Part shown: positions 31,872 through 42,379 of the stretch, one piece after another
Layout: the number at the start of each line of letters is the position of its first letter
How positions within the stretch are numbered: position 1 is the first letter of the stretch
Assembly (NCBI GenBank): GCA_026120185.1
Contig: JANUWF010001165.1
Span: 2,790,001 to 2,854,000, forward strand
DNA length: 64,000 nt
Direction of reading: 5' to 3'
Origin: Voacanga thouarsii
Lineage: Eukaryota; Streptophyta; Magnoliopsida; Gentianales; Apocynaceae
Notes under the pieces: generated by a model
The model's database searches: none
Seen by the model: only the letters and a program-made list of their open reading frames with translations
Told to the model about the DNA's origin: nothing
Program-made: the position numbers and the translations under genes

Positions 31872-33870
31872 TCATCATTTCAGCTAACTGATCTGCACTC
31901 TTAATGTATGGAACCTTTCTCCTACCCAAATCCAGGTTATCCTTGATATGGTTCCTATGATGTTCAATATGCTTAGTTTGATCATGTTGTAATATATTAT
32001 TAGTAGTCTAAGTAGCTGTTTTGTTATCATAATAAAGCACCATAGATTTCCTTGGACCAACCCTAAGCTCACTTAAAAGAATTCTCAACTAGGTAAGTTC
32101 TGTGATTGCATGATGAAAAACAGCATATTCTGCTTCTGCACTTGAAAATGATACCACAATTTTGCTTCTTCCTTCTCTAAGTCACCAAATTACCTCCAAC
32201 AAATGATGCATACCTTGAAGTAGACTTTCTATCCAACCTAGATCTAGCAAAGTCAAAGTTTGTGTATCCTACAATATTGAGGTGTCTGTGCTTGGAGAAC
32301 ATTATACCTTTACCTTGGGAAGACTTCGGATCTAAAATACTATTTACTGCTTTCATGTGACAATCATTTGGATTGTGCATAAATTGACTCACAACTGTGT
32401 GTCAAATAAATGGACTTCCCCACTAGTCTTTGAATTGTTTCCTTCTTTGTTGGAATCTGATCAAGAAAATAGATAGGCCATAGTTCGCTACAATAGGAGT
32501 ATCTACAGTTAACAAGCAAAGTTACCAGTTTCACCTAAGGGAGCTAATGTAAACTTTCATTAGGAGAGGAAGAGTTGCTCCTTGGAGTGAAACGCCTCCA
32601 TGCCCAAAAAAAGTTTTATAGGCTCCAAACTTTCTTCTTAAATTCTTTTGCCAAATAGCTTTGAAGCATTTCTATCTCAGTATTGTTAATATCTGTAACA
32701 TTCATATCATCCAAATAAACAATAAGCAAGGTAAAATCATCATGATCCCTTCTATAAAATAGATTGTGGTATGCCAAAGCTTACTTGAAACCATTCTCCA
32801 TTATATGGTAGCTCAATTTGCCAAACCATGGCTTCGGTGTCTGTTTCAACCAATACAATGCATTTTTAGGTAACACACAGTCCTTCCTTTTGGTGTAAAC
32901 CGTGAAGGAGGATCCATATACACCTCTTCTGTCAAATCACCATGAATGAAAGTGTTGTTTACATTAAATTGTTTTAGTGGCCAATTCAAGTTGACTGCAA
33001 GAGATAGAACGGCTTGAATAGTGTGTCCATCTTAGCCACAAGAGTAAAGGTCTCTTGAAAGTCCCATAAGTTTTGAGTGTAATACTTGGCAACTAGTCTA
33101 GCCTTGTATCTTTCAATTGTGCCATGAGACTTGTACACACCCAGTTGCATGCTGCCAACTTCTTACCTTAGCTAACTCGATTATCTCCCAAGTAGAGTTT
33201 TCCACTTTCTTGTCTTCTTTGTCCCAAAAGGTGAAATCTCTCACCCAGGGAACCCCTCCACAGCGCGCCCCAAGGCATGTGGAGAGGAGGTAAATCACGG
33301 TGACCAAGCTAGTCATAAGGTAGGAAAATCCATTCTCTAGGGAAATTAACCCCAGGGGATTCGATCCTTGGTTCCTGGTTCCAAATCTACTGCCTGCAAC
33401 CAACTTGGCTGTCCGTGGGGGCACTTTCTTTCATGTCTTCTATCATGGTAGCTTTCCACTTAAGATCTCTGAGAGCTTCTTGAAAACGACTAGGAATTAA
33501 CACAAAAGACAAATAAAGTACAAACGCTAGGTGAGACTTAGATGATGATAAGAGACAAAAACAGAAATGACAACTTTCAAAGATGATTTGAAGAAACCCA
33601 ATCTGTCAGGTTCTTTATGTTCACAAAGGGATATCTTCTATCTTGAACTTCAACTTGAGGATTCAAAGTGGAATTTTCTACATCTTTTGAAGTTATAGAA
33701 TTAGAATCAGTATCTAAAGCTGAAATTTTAGTGTTCTCAGTGGGATAACCACTTACCTTGGAGTTAATCTTAGAAGGTTCATCTAATGGCATGGTTGTAT
33801 CATTAAGAGGGGCCTTTGTTCTTTTTTTATAAACTTTCTAAGATAGCTGGGCTGGTCTTTCATCTGGTTT
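31872..33870 (-). mobile_element. Copia-4: degenerate copia pol fragment carrying a SINE
   Basis: Minus strand, from the integrase-RT linker (33792-33577) through RT (RYKARLVAK near 33100, QFNVNNTFIHGDLTEEVYMD near 32960, active site YLDDM near 32703-32718) to RNase H (32392-32177, GKGIMFSKHRHLNIVGYTNF ... GGNLVT) and the C-terminal HNPVQHDR-type region near 31900-32000. Many stops and frame changes. LTRs, gag and integrase are absent. Related to Copia-5, which lies next to it in the opposite orientation. Confidence 0.85.
33219..33421 (-). mobile_element. tRNA-derived SINE inserted in Copia-4
   Basis: On the minus strand a 203-base unit starts CCCCCACGGACAGCCAAGTT. It has an A-box-like agccaagttgg (33410-33400) and a B-box ggatcgaatcccc (33368-33356), the RNA polymerase III internal promoter of tRNA-derived SINEs. 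It ends in ...TTTCACCTTTTGGGACAA. Flanked by imperfect direct repeats (plus strand cactttcttgtcttct at 33203-33218 and cactttctttcatgtcttct at 33422-33441), as left by LINE-type target-primed insertion. It interrupts the RT start where the host frame reads EDMK and then resumes VENSTWEIIEL. Confidence 0.8.
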
Positions 33871-33882
33871 GGACATAATCTC

Positions 33883-34362
33883 ATGAGGATGAAGTCAGCA
33901 CTGGTGGTCTCCAACTCAGGTAACACAGGGTTCAAACGGGAGACTAGGCAGTGCTTCAACTGTGGTGAAGTAGGTCATCTGAAACAAGCTTGTCCTAAGC
34001 CACCCAAGGAGAGAGATTCAGGTGGACGTGGACAGTCTGCAGGTTGTGGTCGCGACCGTGGGGGCAGAAGAGGTGGAAGAGGCTTTCGGGCCAATCTGAT
34101 GGTAGCGGAGGAAGAGGAAGAGGCGGGTGTGGTCTTTACTGAGGAAGACCAGGCGCTATTAGAAATATTGACAAGGAAGCAGAGAGCAGCAGGTGATGGA
34201 GACAAGAAGAGTGCGATTGAGGATGCATTCACCTCCGCTTTGCCCATGGGTAACACTGCTACCTATGCTCAATTGATCAAAGGTACTGGTAACACACATG
34301 CTCTTGCCTCTATCTCCACCACTAGATCATCAGAATGGATCGTAGATTTTGGTGCATCTTGA
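33883..34362 (+). pseudogene. Copia-5 Gag C-terminus with zinc knuckle and protease start
   Basis: Encodes CFNCGEVGHLKQAC (CCHC), a Gly/Arg-rich stretch, an acidic stretch and then SSEWIVDFGAS before a stop. The last motif is the protease active site, normally DSGAS; the Ser is Phe here and the next Trp/Cys codon is TGA, so the protease is dead. Confidence 0.85.
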
Positions 34363-35263
34363 TATGTGACAGGTAATGCTAGTGAATTCTCTTCCTATAC
34401 TCACTTAGCGATGCTAGAGAGCATCCAGACGCTGATGGGACAGCACAGCCTGTGGTTGGTAAGAGTACAGTGAATTGTACGGGTTTAGAGTAACTTTGTC
34501 CAATGTTTTGCATGCTCCTTCTTTCCCAGTAAATCTTTTATCTATTAGTGCCATTATACTCCAACTAAAATGTGTGGTTTCTTTTGATATTCCCAAGGTG
34601 ATCTTCTAGGAGAAGGAGACGGGCCAGAGACTTGGGACTGGCACGTGGCGTAATGAACTGTGGTACCTGGATCGTGAGGGGATGGACTCAGCATTGATAT
34701 ATATGGTAGAGAAGGTAGGAGTAGGAGGATCTGAGATGAGTGCTGAGGATGTGTTGATGCTCCATCACCAACGCATGGGACACGTTTCGTTTAGTGTGTT
34801 AAGTCGGTTGTATCTAGTTTTATTTGAAAATGCTAATAAACAGAAAGTTATGTGTGATGCATGTGAATTTGGAAAACTTACTAGAAGTTCTTATGTTAGT
34901 TCTGGTCATAGAAGCTCTTGTGTTTTTTATTTGATACATTCTGATGTTTGGGGACCTTGTTCCACGAGTTCTATGAATGGTTTTAGATGTTTTGTGACTT
35001 TTATTGATTGTTTTTCTCGTGTTACTTGGTTGTATTTGATGAAAAATAAGAGTGATGTATTTGACTGCTTCAAAGACTTTCATAAGTCTATTCAGATTCA
35101 ATATGGAGCAGTGGTGAAAATATTGAGGTCTGATAATGGTATAGAGTATACCAATAGAGCATTTGCGGAATACTTGTCAGCTCAAGACATACAACATCAG
35201 ACTACATGTCCATACACACTAGCTCAAAATGGGGTAGCAGAAAGGAAAACAGACACTTTCTAG
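34363..35263 (+). pseudogene. Copia-5 protease remainder and integrase
   Basis: Broken frames up to 34680, then 34682-35263 encodes the integrase: LHHQRMGHVSFSVLSRL, CDACEFGKLTRSS (HHCC), HSDVWGPCSTSSMNGFRCFV, LRSDNGIEYTNRAF, CPYTLAQNGVAERK. Two catalytic Asp and the Glu are present. A stop cuts the frame at 35263. Confidence 0.88.
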
Positions 35264-35340
35264 AGACAGCTAGAAGCATGATGATCGCGATGAATGTCCC
35301 AAAGCAGTTATAGGGGTAAACGGTCTTAACAGCTGCTCAA

Positions 35341-35892
35341 TTGATCAACAGAATGCCCTCAAGAGTGTTGGACTGGAAGTCTCCGTGTGAAATGTTGAAA
35401 GGAGATAATGGTGGGATCCTCCCATTGAAAGTGTTTGGTTGTGTGTGTTTTGTGAAGGACAACAGACCATCTGTAGGGAAGCTTGGTCCTAGAGCCGTGA
35501 AATGTGTCTTTGTAGGATACTATGCTACCAAGAAAGGGCATGTTTGTTGGAATCCAGTAGAGAAAAGGTTGTTTGTAAGCATGGATGTGCATTTTCGAGA
35601 GTTTGAGCCATATTATACACTGGAGGTGACCTCACCCATTGGTGACTGATCTGATAAAGAAGGTATGAGGCGAGAGGGGGAGAATGGTGAGAGGTTGGTG
35701 AATGTAGGATCAATTCCCTTATCAATTCCTTATTCTGTTGAGATGAGAGAATCGGTTGAGGAGCACGAGAACGAAGAAGAGGAGGAACCCGTAGGTGTTG
35801 GGACTCGGGCACAGGGGGAGTTGAGAGTGTATACCAAGAGGAGGCAGAATGAGGTGCTGGAGTCAACATCTGCAGTACCATTGGTGCCATAA
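35341..35892 (+). pseudogene. Copia-5 integrase C-terminal segment and linker
   Basis: MINRMPSRVLDWKSPCEMLK, then LKVFGCVCFVKDNRPSVGKL and RAVKCVFVGYYATKKGHVCW, the conserved copia motif after the integrase core, followed by an acidic linker (35665-35892). A stop and a frame change separate it from RT. Confidence 0.85.
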
Positions 35893-35898
35893 AGTCCC

Positions 35899-37341
35899 TT
35901 GTCCCGGCCTACTCCAACTTTTGAGACACCCACACCACCCTCAAACTCAGAAGACGCAGGTGATATAATTCCTTCTTCTCATCCCACTCCCATGATAGTA
36001 AGGAGGACCTCTCGCAATAATGTGGGAGTTCCCCCCGACCGTTATGGTTTTCCACATGATATTGCTCAGTTTGTCTCGTACTTTAATTTATCACCTACGT
36101 ATGGAGCATTCATTATATCTTTGGACTTTGTTACTTTACCTAAGTGTTGGCAGGATGCTAAAGAGGATCCAAAGTGGAAAGCAGCTATGCAAGAAGAACT
36201 TGGAGCTCTAGATAAGAACAGAACTTGGGAGATAGTGTCACTAGCACCAGGCAAGAAGGCAGTGGGGTGCAAGTGGGTGTTCACAGTGAAGCAGACCCCG
36301 AAAGGAAAAATTGATCGCAACAAGGCACGGTTGGTGGCGAAGGGGTATAGTCAGACATATGGCATCGACTATGATGAGACCTTTGCTCCTGTGGCCAAGA
36401 TGGGAACAGTAAGGACACTTGTCTCCATTGCAGTGAATGGGGGTTGGAAACTAAATCAGTTGGATGTTAAAAACGCATTTCTTCACGGAGATCTGCTAGA
36501 AGAGGTGTATATGGAGGTTCCCCCAGGCTTTGGTACAAAACAGATAGTGGACAAGGTTTGTAGATTAAGGAAGTCACTGTATGGGTTGAAACAGTCTCCT
36601 AGAGCTTGGTTTGACAGGTTCAGAAGAGCTATGGTAAGCATGGGCTATCAGCAAATCAATGCCGATCACACAGTGTTCTTTCGACAACAGGGTGGTCACA
36701 TTACTATTATAGTAGTGTATGTGGATGATATGATTATCACCGGTGATGACGAGGGTGAGATTGCTCCGCTGAAGGCAAAACTGGGCAAAGAGTTTGAGGT
36801 GAAGGACCTCGGGCAGCTAAAATACTTCCTGGGGATTGAGGTGGCTGGTGGAGAAGAGGGGATTGTTCTATCTCAGAGGAAGTATGCTTTAGACTTACTC
36901 ACAGAGATGGGCATGTTGGGTTGCCAGCCTGCGGTTTCACCAATTGATCAGAGGTTCAAGTTGAGCGCAGAGGCAGGAGAGCCGGTTGATTGTGAGCGGT
37001 GCCAGAGGTTGGTAGGACGTCTCATCTTTCTGAGTCACACTTGTCCTGACATATCATTTGCTGTGAGTATGGTGAGCCGCTACATGTATGACCCAAGGAA
37101 GGGCTACATGGACGCAGTGTACCAAATTCTGAGGTACCTGAAGAGTGCACCAGGGAAGGGGTTGATCTTCAAGAAGAATGGACATCTAAACATTAAGGGC
37201 TATTGTGACTCTGACTGGGCAAGTTGTGCTGATGATAGAAAGTCCAAAGCTGGATATTGCATGTTTGTAGGGGGCAATTTGGTATCCTGGAAGAGTAAGA
37301 AGCAGTCAGTGGTTGCAAGGTCGAGCAGAGGTGGAGTATAG
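35899..37341 (+). pseudogene. Copia-5 reverse transcriptase, 480-codon open frame
   Basis: Complete RT: WKAAMQEELGALDKNRTWEI, KARLVAKGYSQTYGIDYDET, QLDVKNAFLHGDLLEEVYME, SLYGLKQSPRAWFDRFRRAM, the catalytic VYVDDMIITGDD, and LSHTCPDISFAVSMVSRYMY. It runs into RNase H (GYCDSDWASCADDRKSKAGY). The frame then ends SSRGGV-stop, where the family pattern ARSSAEVEYRA continues in another frame, so two bases seem to be missing near 37325. No start codon of its own is expected; it is part of a polyprotein. Confidence 0.92.
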
Positions 37342-37669
37342 GGCTATAGCTTTAGGAGTTGCGGAGATGGTGTGGTTGAGAGCTTTGTTAGTAGAGCTTA
37401 AGATGGATCAAGGAGTCAAAATGAAGCTGTGGTGCGACAGCAAGTCCGCAATTAGCATTGCTAACAACCCCGTGCAACATGACAGAACCAAACATGTGGA
37501 GATTGATAGGTTCTTCATCAAAGAAAAGCTGGATAGTGGACTATTGGAGTTGGGACATGTAGCTACTAGAAAGCAAGTGGCTGACTGTCTCACTAAAGGA
37601 CTTAGTTCATTAGATCTCTTAAGATTGTGTGACAAGATGGACTTAATGGATATTTTCTGCCCATCTTGA
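37313..37669 (+). pseudogene. Copia-5 RNase H C-terminus
   Basis: Continues RNase H after the frameshift: AEVEYRAIALGVAEMVWLRA, LWCDSKSAISIANNPVQHDR, TKHVEIDRFFIKEKL and QVADCLTKGLS, ending at the stop 37667-37669 inside the polypurine tract. Confidence 0.9.
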
Positions 37670-37676
37670 GGGGGAG

Positions 37677-37816
37677 TGTTGAGATTTGTATCTTTGTTAG
37701 GGTCTTATTGAGAAATGAAGAGTATAGATAATTCTAGGGACTTGTATGCAAAATTGTAAAGGCTATATATAAGTCTAAATCGTTATCGAATAAATTAAGT
37801 TTTACTCGATTAATCA
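37677..37816 (+). repeat. Copia-5 3' LTR
   Basis: Starts TGTTGAGATTTGTATC directly after the polypurine tract and ends cgattaatca at 37816, about 140 bases. Contains ggctatatataagtc, a TATA-like box near 37762. Unusually short, so it may be truncated at the junction with Copia-6. Confidence 0.7.
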
Positions 37817-38942
37817 ATTCTCTCCCCCTGAAGAGGAGCCATGGATACAACTTTGGAAAGATAAGACACATGTTCGCAAAATTGAACATCCATGGATACA
37901 TAATTTTTACTTGTAGGAGGATGGGAACGCTTGTAACCCTTTTGGGAATTAGGGTAACCAACAAAAGACATTTAAGAGCACATGGATGAGGTTTATCCCT
38001 ATGAAGAGAGTGCACTTGAACATAACATGCACCACCAAAGAACTTAGACCTTATTATAGATATTTAGAGTAGAGGGAATAGAATGAAATCGTGATAATAT
38101 CCTCAAACAAGTTTGAAAGTCAATGATATGAGCAGTCATTCGGTTGGTAAGAAAGGCAGCAATCATGACAGCTTCTGCCCAGAAACATTTAGGAACATTC
38201 ATAGTAAAACATAAGGCCTGAGCTACTTCAAGTAGATGTAAGTTCTTACATTCTGCTATGCCATTTTGTTGTGGTGTAGTCATATGGTGGGGGTTACCCT
38301 GTTTTGTGAAATCAGTAAGAGACTGATATACAAACTCGCGGCCATTATTAGAATGAAAAACTTTAACCTGAGTATGAAACTTTGTGACAATCATTTTTGT
38401 AAAATTGAGGAATAACATTTATAACATCACTCTTAGATTTCATCAAACATACGTGGCTCACTCTAGCACAATCATCAATAAAGGACACAATAAAGACCAA
38501 CATCAGTATATACACATGAAAAAGGAATGGAACTTTTATTAAAACTAACTTTAGAAGGAACATGATGGTTTGTGGCATAAATGCATTACATCTTAAATTT
38601 GAAGCAGAAATATTGGAAAACAATTTAGGAAATAGATGCTGTAAATAATAAAAAGATAGATGTGCTGAATGACAATGCCATAAAAGAATATCCATGACTA
38701 GATTTAGATTTGTCCCCTTCCAAATAGTAAAGCCCTCCTTTTCTCTTATCAATGCTAATCTCCATCTTCGTAAGATTGTCTTGAAACACAGAATGAGTAG
38801 AATGAAAGGTTACAAAACAAGTTAGACACTTGGTAATGTAACAGATAGAAAGAATGTGGAGAGGCTGGGTGCAAGTAAGATGGATGACATAAAGAGAGAG
38901 AGAGAGAGAGAGAGAGGCATTCTCAAATCTCGCAATCGGCAT
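37817..38942 (-). pseudogene. Copia-6 integrase and linker
   Basis: Frame 38418-38044 encodes QVKVFHSNNGREFVYQSLTD, TPQQNGIAECKNLHLLEVAQ and FWAEAVMIAAFLTNR, conserved integrase motifs; the frame 38752-38363 holds the zinc-binding part in decayed form. Several stops. Confidence 0.82.
38893..38916. repeat. (AG)12 microsatellite
   Basis: Twelve AG units within Copia-6, read as a Ser-Leu run on the minus strand. Confidence 0.9.
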
Positions 38943-39157
38943 AGATGTCCTGTTAGGAAACCTTAACAGATTTAATAGGTGAAGACCTTAGAGAATCAAG
39001 TGTAGAAGTCATGTGATTAGTGGCCCCTGAATCAATAACCCAAATGGCAAAAGCAGAAGAAATGAAGATCCAACCCATATTGTCTTCTTGAGAAGACACT
39101 CAAGAGACATGAGAAGCTGAAGATGGTGAAGTATTAGTTGGGCTGCCTGACAAAACT

Positions 39158-39743
39158 TCATTTTTTTCCCATCTTGCTTACGTTTGTACCATTCCGGAAA
39201 ACAATGCTTCTTCCAGCAAATATGTTTTGTGCTATTGCAGTGAGTGCAATGTCAAATTGAAATCCCATAAATGCTCTAGCAGAAGCTTTTAGATAACTTT
39301 CTTTTTTATAGTAACTTGTTTGTGCTTTGCAGGGAACTTTTGAATAGGCTTCTTGGCTTGGCAAGGATGATGTGGCCAAAACACGACTATTGAACTAAAT
39401 TGTGATCAAGATCTACAAGAACTATATAGTGTGAACATGTCATATTGTTAGCCCTTCGATAATCAAACTTCCATTAAGATTGAATTCAACTCATATTCCT
39501 GTGGCAAAACAGGAGCAACCTCAGACCCAGTCATCATAGCGTGGATCATCCTTTGTAATTGCAGCCTTTCTACTTGTAATATAACCTTTTTTCCTTTCTA
39601 CCAGCGATATGCATTCCCAAAACTTTAAACAAAATACGATAATTAATTCCATCCAATCTATGGATTGAAGAAGAGATATCATTAATAGTTATGGTGGGCA
39701 GTTTTTGGCTGTCAGAAATCTTAGAAATATTTTTAGTAGACAT
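39158..39743 (-). pseudogene. Copia-6 Gag remnant
   Basis: ATG at 39743 opens MSTKNISKISDSQKLPTITI, then IHRLDGINYRILFKVLGMHI, the N-terminal signature of copia Gag (LNGxNYxxW), with the key Trp lost. It decays after about 60 codons; 39379-39158 is a shifted remnant. Confidence 0.7.
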
Positions 39744-39805
39744 ATTTGCAACTAGGTGATGGCTAAGGTTTAGGAGAGAAACAGCAGGAATTCTTTGCCT
39801 TTGTT

Positions 39806-39818
39806 GGCTCTAATAGCA
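39806..39818 (-). other. Copia-6 primer-binding site
   Basis: Minus strand TGCTATTAGAGCC, two mismatches from TGGTATCAGAGCC, three bases after the LTR end. Confidence 0.6.
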
Positions 39819-39821
39819 AAA

Positions 39822-40023
39822 TGATAAGTGGCACAAAAAAAAAAAAAAAAAAAAAAAAAAAAGAAGAAGAAGAAAGTATTGTATTCTATTGATCATAAAG
39901 GCCTTTATATACTAGTTTGGTAACAAGATAAGAAAGGAAAAGATATACAACAATCCCTAAGATTGAATTCAGATCCTATAATCAAAGCTTAAGATCATAT
40001 ATGGGTATAAAATATATTTGACA
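39822..40023 (-). repeat. Copia-6 5' LTR
   Basis: On the minus strand starts TGTCAAATATATTTTATACC at 40023 and ends CCACTTATCA at 39822, about 202 bases. Includes a 28-base poly-A and an (AAG) run on the plus strand (39835-39875), which may have expanded after insertion. Confidence 0.6.
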
Positions 40024-40450
40024 TTCCTTACTATTGCTAACTTTTGCTTTTTGACTTTTTGGGAGGAGATAAACTGGAAAACATTTGCCATATAGCTCCT
40101 AAATTACCACTACATCTGTATGAACTATTACAAAGGAATGTAATTTATTCAGTTGGACAGAACTAATGGATTCTTATTATAGAACAATCCCATGTGCAGT
40201 AAGCCACCTTTCTAGATCTGGTACCAGCTCCCCTTTTGCTTTTGGCGGGGAGCCTCTATGTTTTATCAAATCCACTCCCCAAGGAAAGCCTGGCAACAAG
40301 AAGTCTTTGTTTCTGAAAAGTCTTGGGGGATGGAGATACCGTGTCAAACACCCTACATGGCATGATTCGTGGATTGATCGTCAATTGATTATGCAGACCA
40401 TTTTTTGAATGCATAACTTATTGAGGAATAACTGACTCTTTTTGGACTTA

Positions 40451-40858
40451 GGGCCGTTTGATAAAACTAAAATTTGAAAACTGGAGTCTGAATATTTAAG
40501 TACTAAACTTTGAAAATTTTAAGTCTAAAGACAGAATCCTGAAATCTCAATATGAAGGCTGAATTAATTATAGTTTATTTTTACATTATATTTTATTACA
40601 TTTTAGATTAAGTAGAAAAAAACAATAACAATTAGTTGAGTATTTAACATATTCATACTTCAAATTTAAGTAATTTGCATTTCACTTAAAATTTATAATA
40701 AGATTTCATTTTAGTCTTAATCAATTAAGTGATAACAAAAGCATGTTATCATGCGTACTAAAGTAATTAAACTCTTAAGATTGTCTATTATCAAACACAA
40801 TTAAATAAACACTTACTTGATTAGTTTTAGGTATTTAATTGAGTTATTAAACAAGCCC
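40451..40858. mobile_element. hAT-like MITE
   Basis: 408 AT-rich bases with imperfect terminal inverted repeats (gggccgtttgataa at the left; reverse complement of the right end gggcttgtttaataa). This end sequence is typical of plant hAT-type miniature elements. It has no coding capacity. I could not confirm an 8-bp target duplication, so the age or the boundaries are uncertain. Confidence 0.6.
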
Positions 40859-41914
40859 TTATCTAACAGAATTTCCTTTTTTTGCATTTACTGTTTTTCT
40901 TTATTTTCTGAACTGTTGATAGGAGAAAAGCTTTCCACTTGAGACAGAAGGCTTTATTACATTTCCAAAACCACAAGATTTTAATGGCTTTGGATCATTT
41001 AAAAATAATTGAGATTCATTTCGTTCTTACCTTTATACCTATTCTGCTGATCTTTTTGTTTAATATGTTGTTGTGGTTTTCATTTTAGTTTCTTGTTGTC
41101 TACTTGGAAAACTTAGAACTGTCAGCTCTTTGTGGATGTAGAAAGTGGTGTGAAGTTAACCATATCAATGATCTGTAAACAAGCTATGGATGATCAAAGA
41201 AATATCTGTTGTACAGATAAAGAATAACTAGAACATGCTTTATTCCAATAGGCTTCTCAAGAATAAGATGCTTTATGTGTTATCTATTGCTTGAATTACA
41301 GATTTGCCTATTATTGTGCTGAACCCCCCCATCTTGTGTACGGTATCTGTTTCTTGATGCTATTTTCTTGATTTACCCACATAACTATTTGAGAAAGGTA
41401 CCTAATAACTTGTCTTCCTTTAACTTGAATTTCTATTTGTATTCTGGAATCTGTCCATCATGAAGATTTCAAAAATGTAGTTTGGATGATTTATTTCAGA
41501 GCACCTAGAGCAGCCTTGGTGCCTGGTTTTCCTTTTTGCCTCCCAACAACTTTTACCTGGTGCTTGAGGCTGTTAATTACTCTTCATGCTAGGAGTTAAA
41601 TTATATCTGCTAAAACTTTTGAAATTGGTTTGCTGTTGCTATATAACTTCCAATTTTGTATATTTCTGGGGTTTCTGCTGAACAGTGTATAATCTTGATT
41701 GTGTTTCTAGGCTTTTTATATGCCACATTTATATGAAAGCAGAAACAATAAATTCTTCGCATGAACATCTCCTTCACACTTGTTTACACGGGTCACTTTC
41801 AGAAAACTATTTAATAACCTGTGTGAATTTTTGTGAGGATTTGGAACTTGGAAAATGCTTGAGTCAGTAATGAAAATGTTGGGGGCTTGTCTTGTATATG
41901 TAGTTTATTTGCAG

Positions 41915-42077
41915 AGTACACTGGTTTCGGTGCAAGTGCATCGATAGGAAAGAAAAGGGGCAGTGATTTAAAACTATCTGGCGGATCTCAGGAGCAAAAT
42001 CCTATTTGTCATGAAAGGCCCCAGTTTGTTATAATGTTACCTGCGCTTTGGACACTTCATTTTCTATTTCAGGAAAG
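41915..42077 (+). other. Candidate non-coding 5' UTR exon of the MAP kinase gene
   Basis: A 163-base block of balanced composition lies between a good acceptor (ttatttgcag|ag, ending 41914) and a donor (caggaaag|gtaaac, starting 42078). It is followed by a 298-base intron-like stretch ending in the acceptor at 42375. It has stops in relation to the kinase frame. Inference from splice signals only. Confidence 0.3.
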
Positions 42078-42379
42078 GTAAACTAAGCACACTAAGATGC
42101 ATGAGGATTATTGATATGCTTTGAATGTTAGAAATAGGCGTGAATCTGGCAATGTGAAAATAGCTACCATCATAATTTTAAAAATATTTTTCCAAAAAAT
42201 AAGCAACGGTAGGGTATTCATAATCACACCCCATGCAGTTGAAATGTAGTATCTTACATTGCAGTCCTTTTGTTTTTTGTTCATTTAATTCCTCCAGTAA
42301 CATTTTCTAAGTACACTCTCTCTCTCCCTAAAAGCAGAGCTTTGCATTATTCTGAAATGTTTATGCTGCTTTCAGGAAT

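Larger units (their letters stand above)
33883..37816 (+). mobile_element. Copia-5: copia element, plus strand, 5' truncated
   Basis: Contains the end of gag, protease, integrase, RT and RNase H in copia order, a polypurine tract (gagggggag, 37668-37676) and a 3' LTR at 37677-37816. The 5' LTR, PBS and gag N-terminus are missing at the junction with Copia-4 (about 33875). The RT frame is long and open although the protease and integrase are broken. Confidence 0.9.
37817..40023 (-). mobile_element. Copia-6: degenerate copia element, minus strand
   Basis: On the minus strand: LTR 40023-39822, PBS-like site, gag start at 39743, gag and protease remnants, integrase (38752-38044) and the linker ending FVSMDV.../LQGEN-like near 37818. 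RT and the 3' LTR are absent. Many stops. Contains an (AG)12 microsatellite at 38893-38916. Confidence 0.82.
40024..42375 (+). other. Low-copy DNA upstream of the MAP kinase gene
   Basis: T-rich, intron- or promoter-like, with no convincing coding frame (the 80-codon frame at 40166-40408 has no recognisable domain). Holds a MITE at 40451-40858 and a candidate non-coding exon at 41915-42077. Ends with a consensus 3' splice site, ctgctttcag, at 42375, five bases before the kinase ATG. Confidence 0.6.

Noticed and set aside
33975..34256. A 93-codon minus-strand frame opposite Copia-5 Gag
   Set aside because: The plus strand encodes a clear zinc knuckle with Gly/Arg-rich sequence; the opposite frame is incidental.
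40166..40408. An 80-codon frame upstream of the kinase
   Set aside because: No recognisable domain, no splice signals that join it to the kinase frame, and it is separated from the gene by the MITE and many stops.
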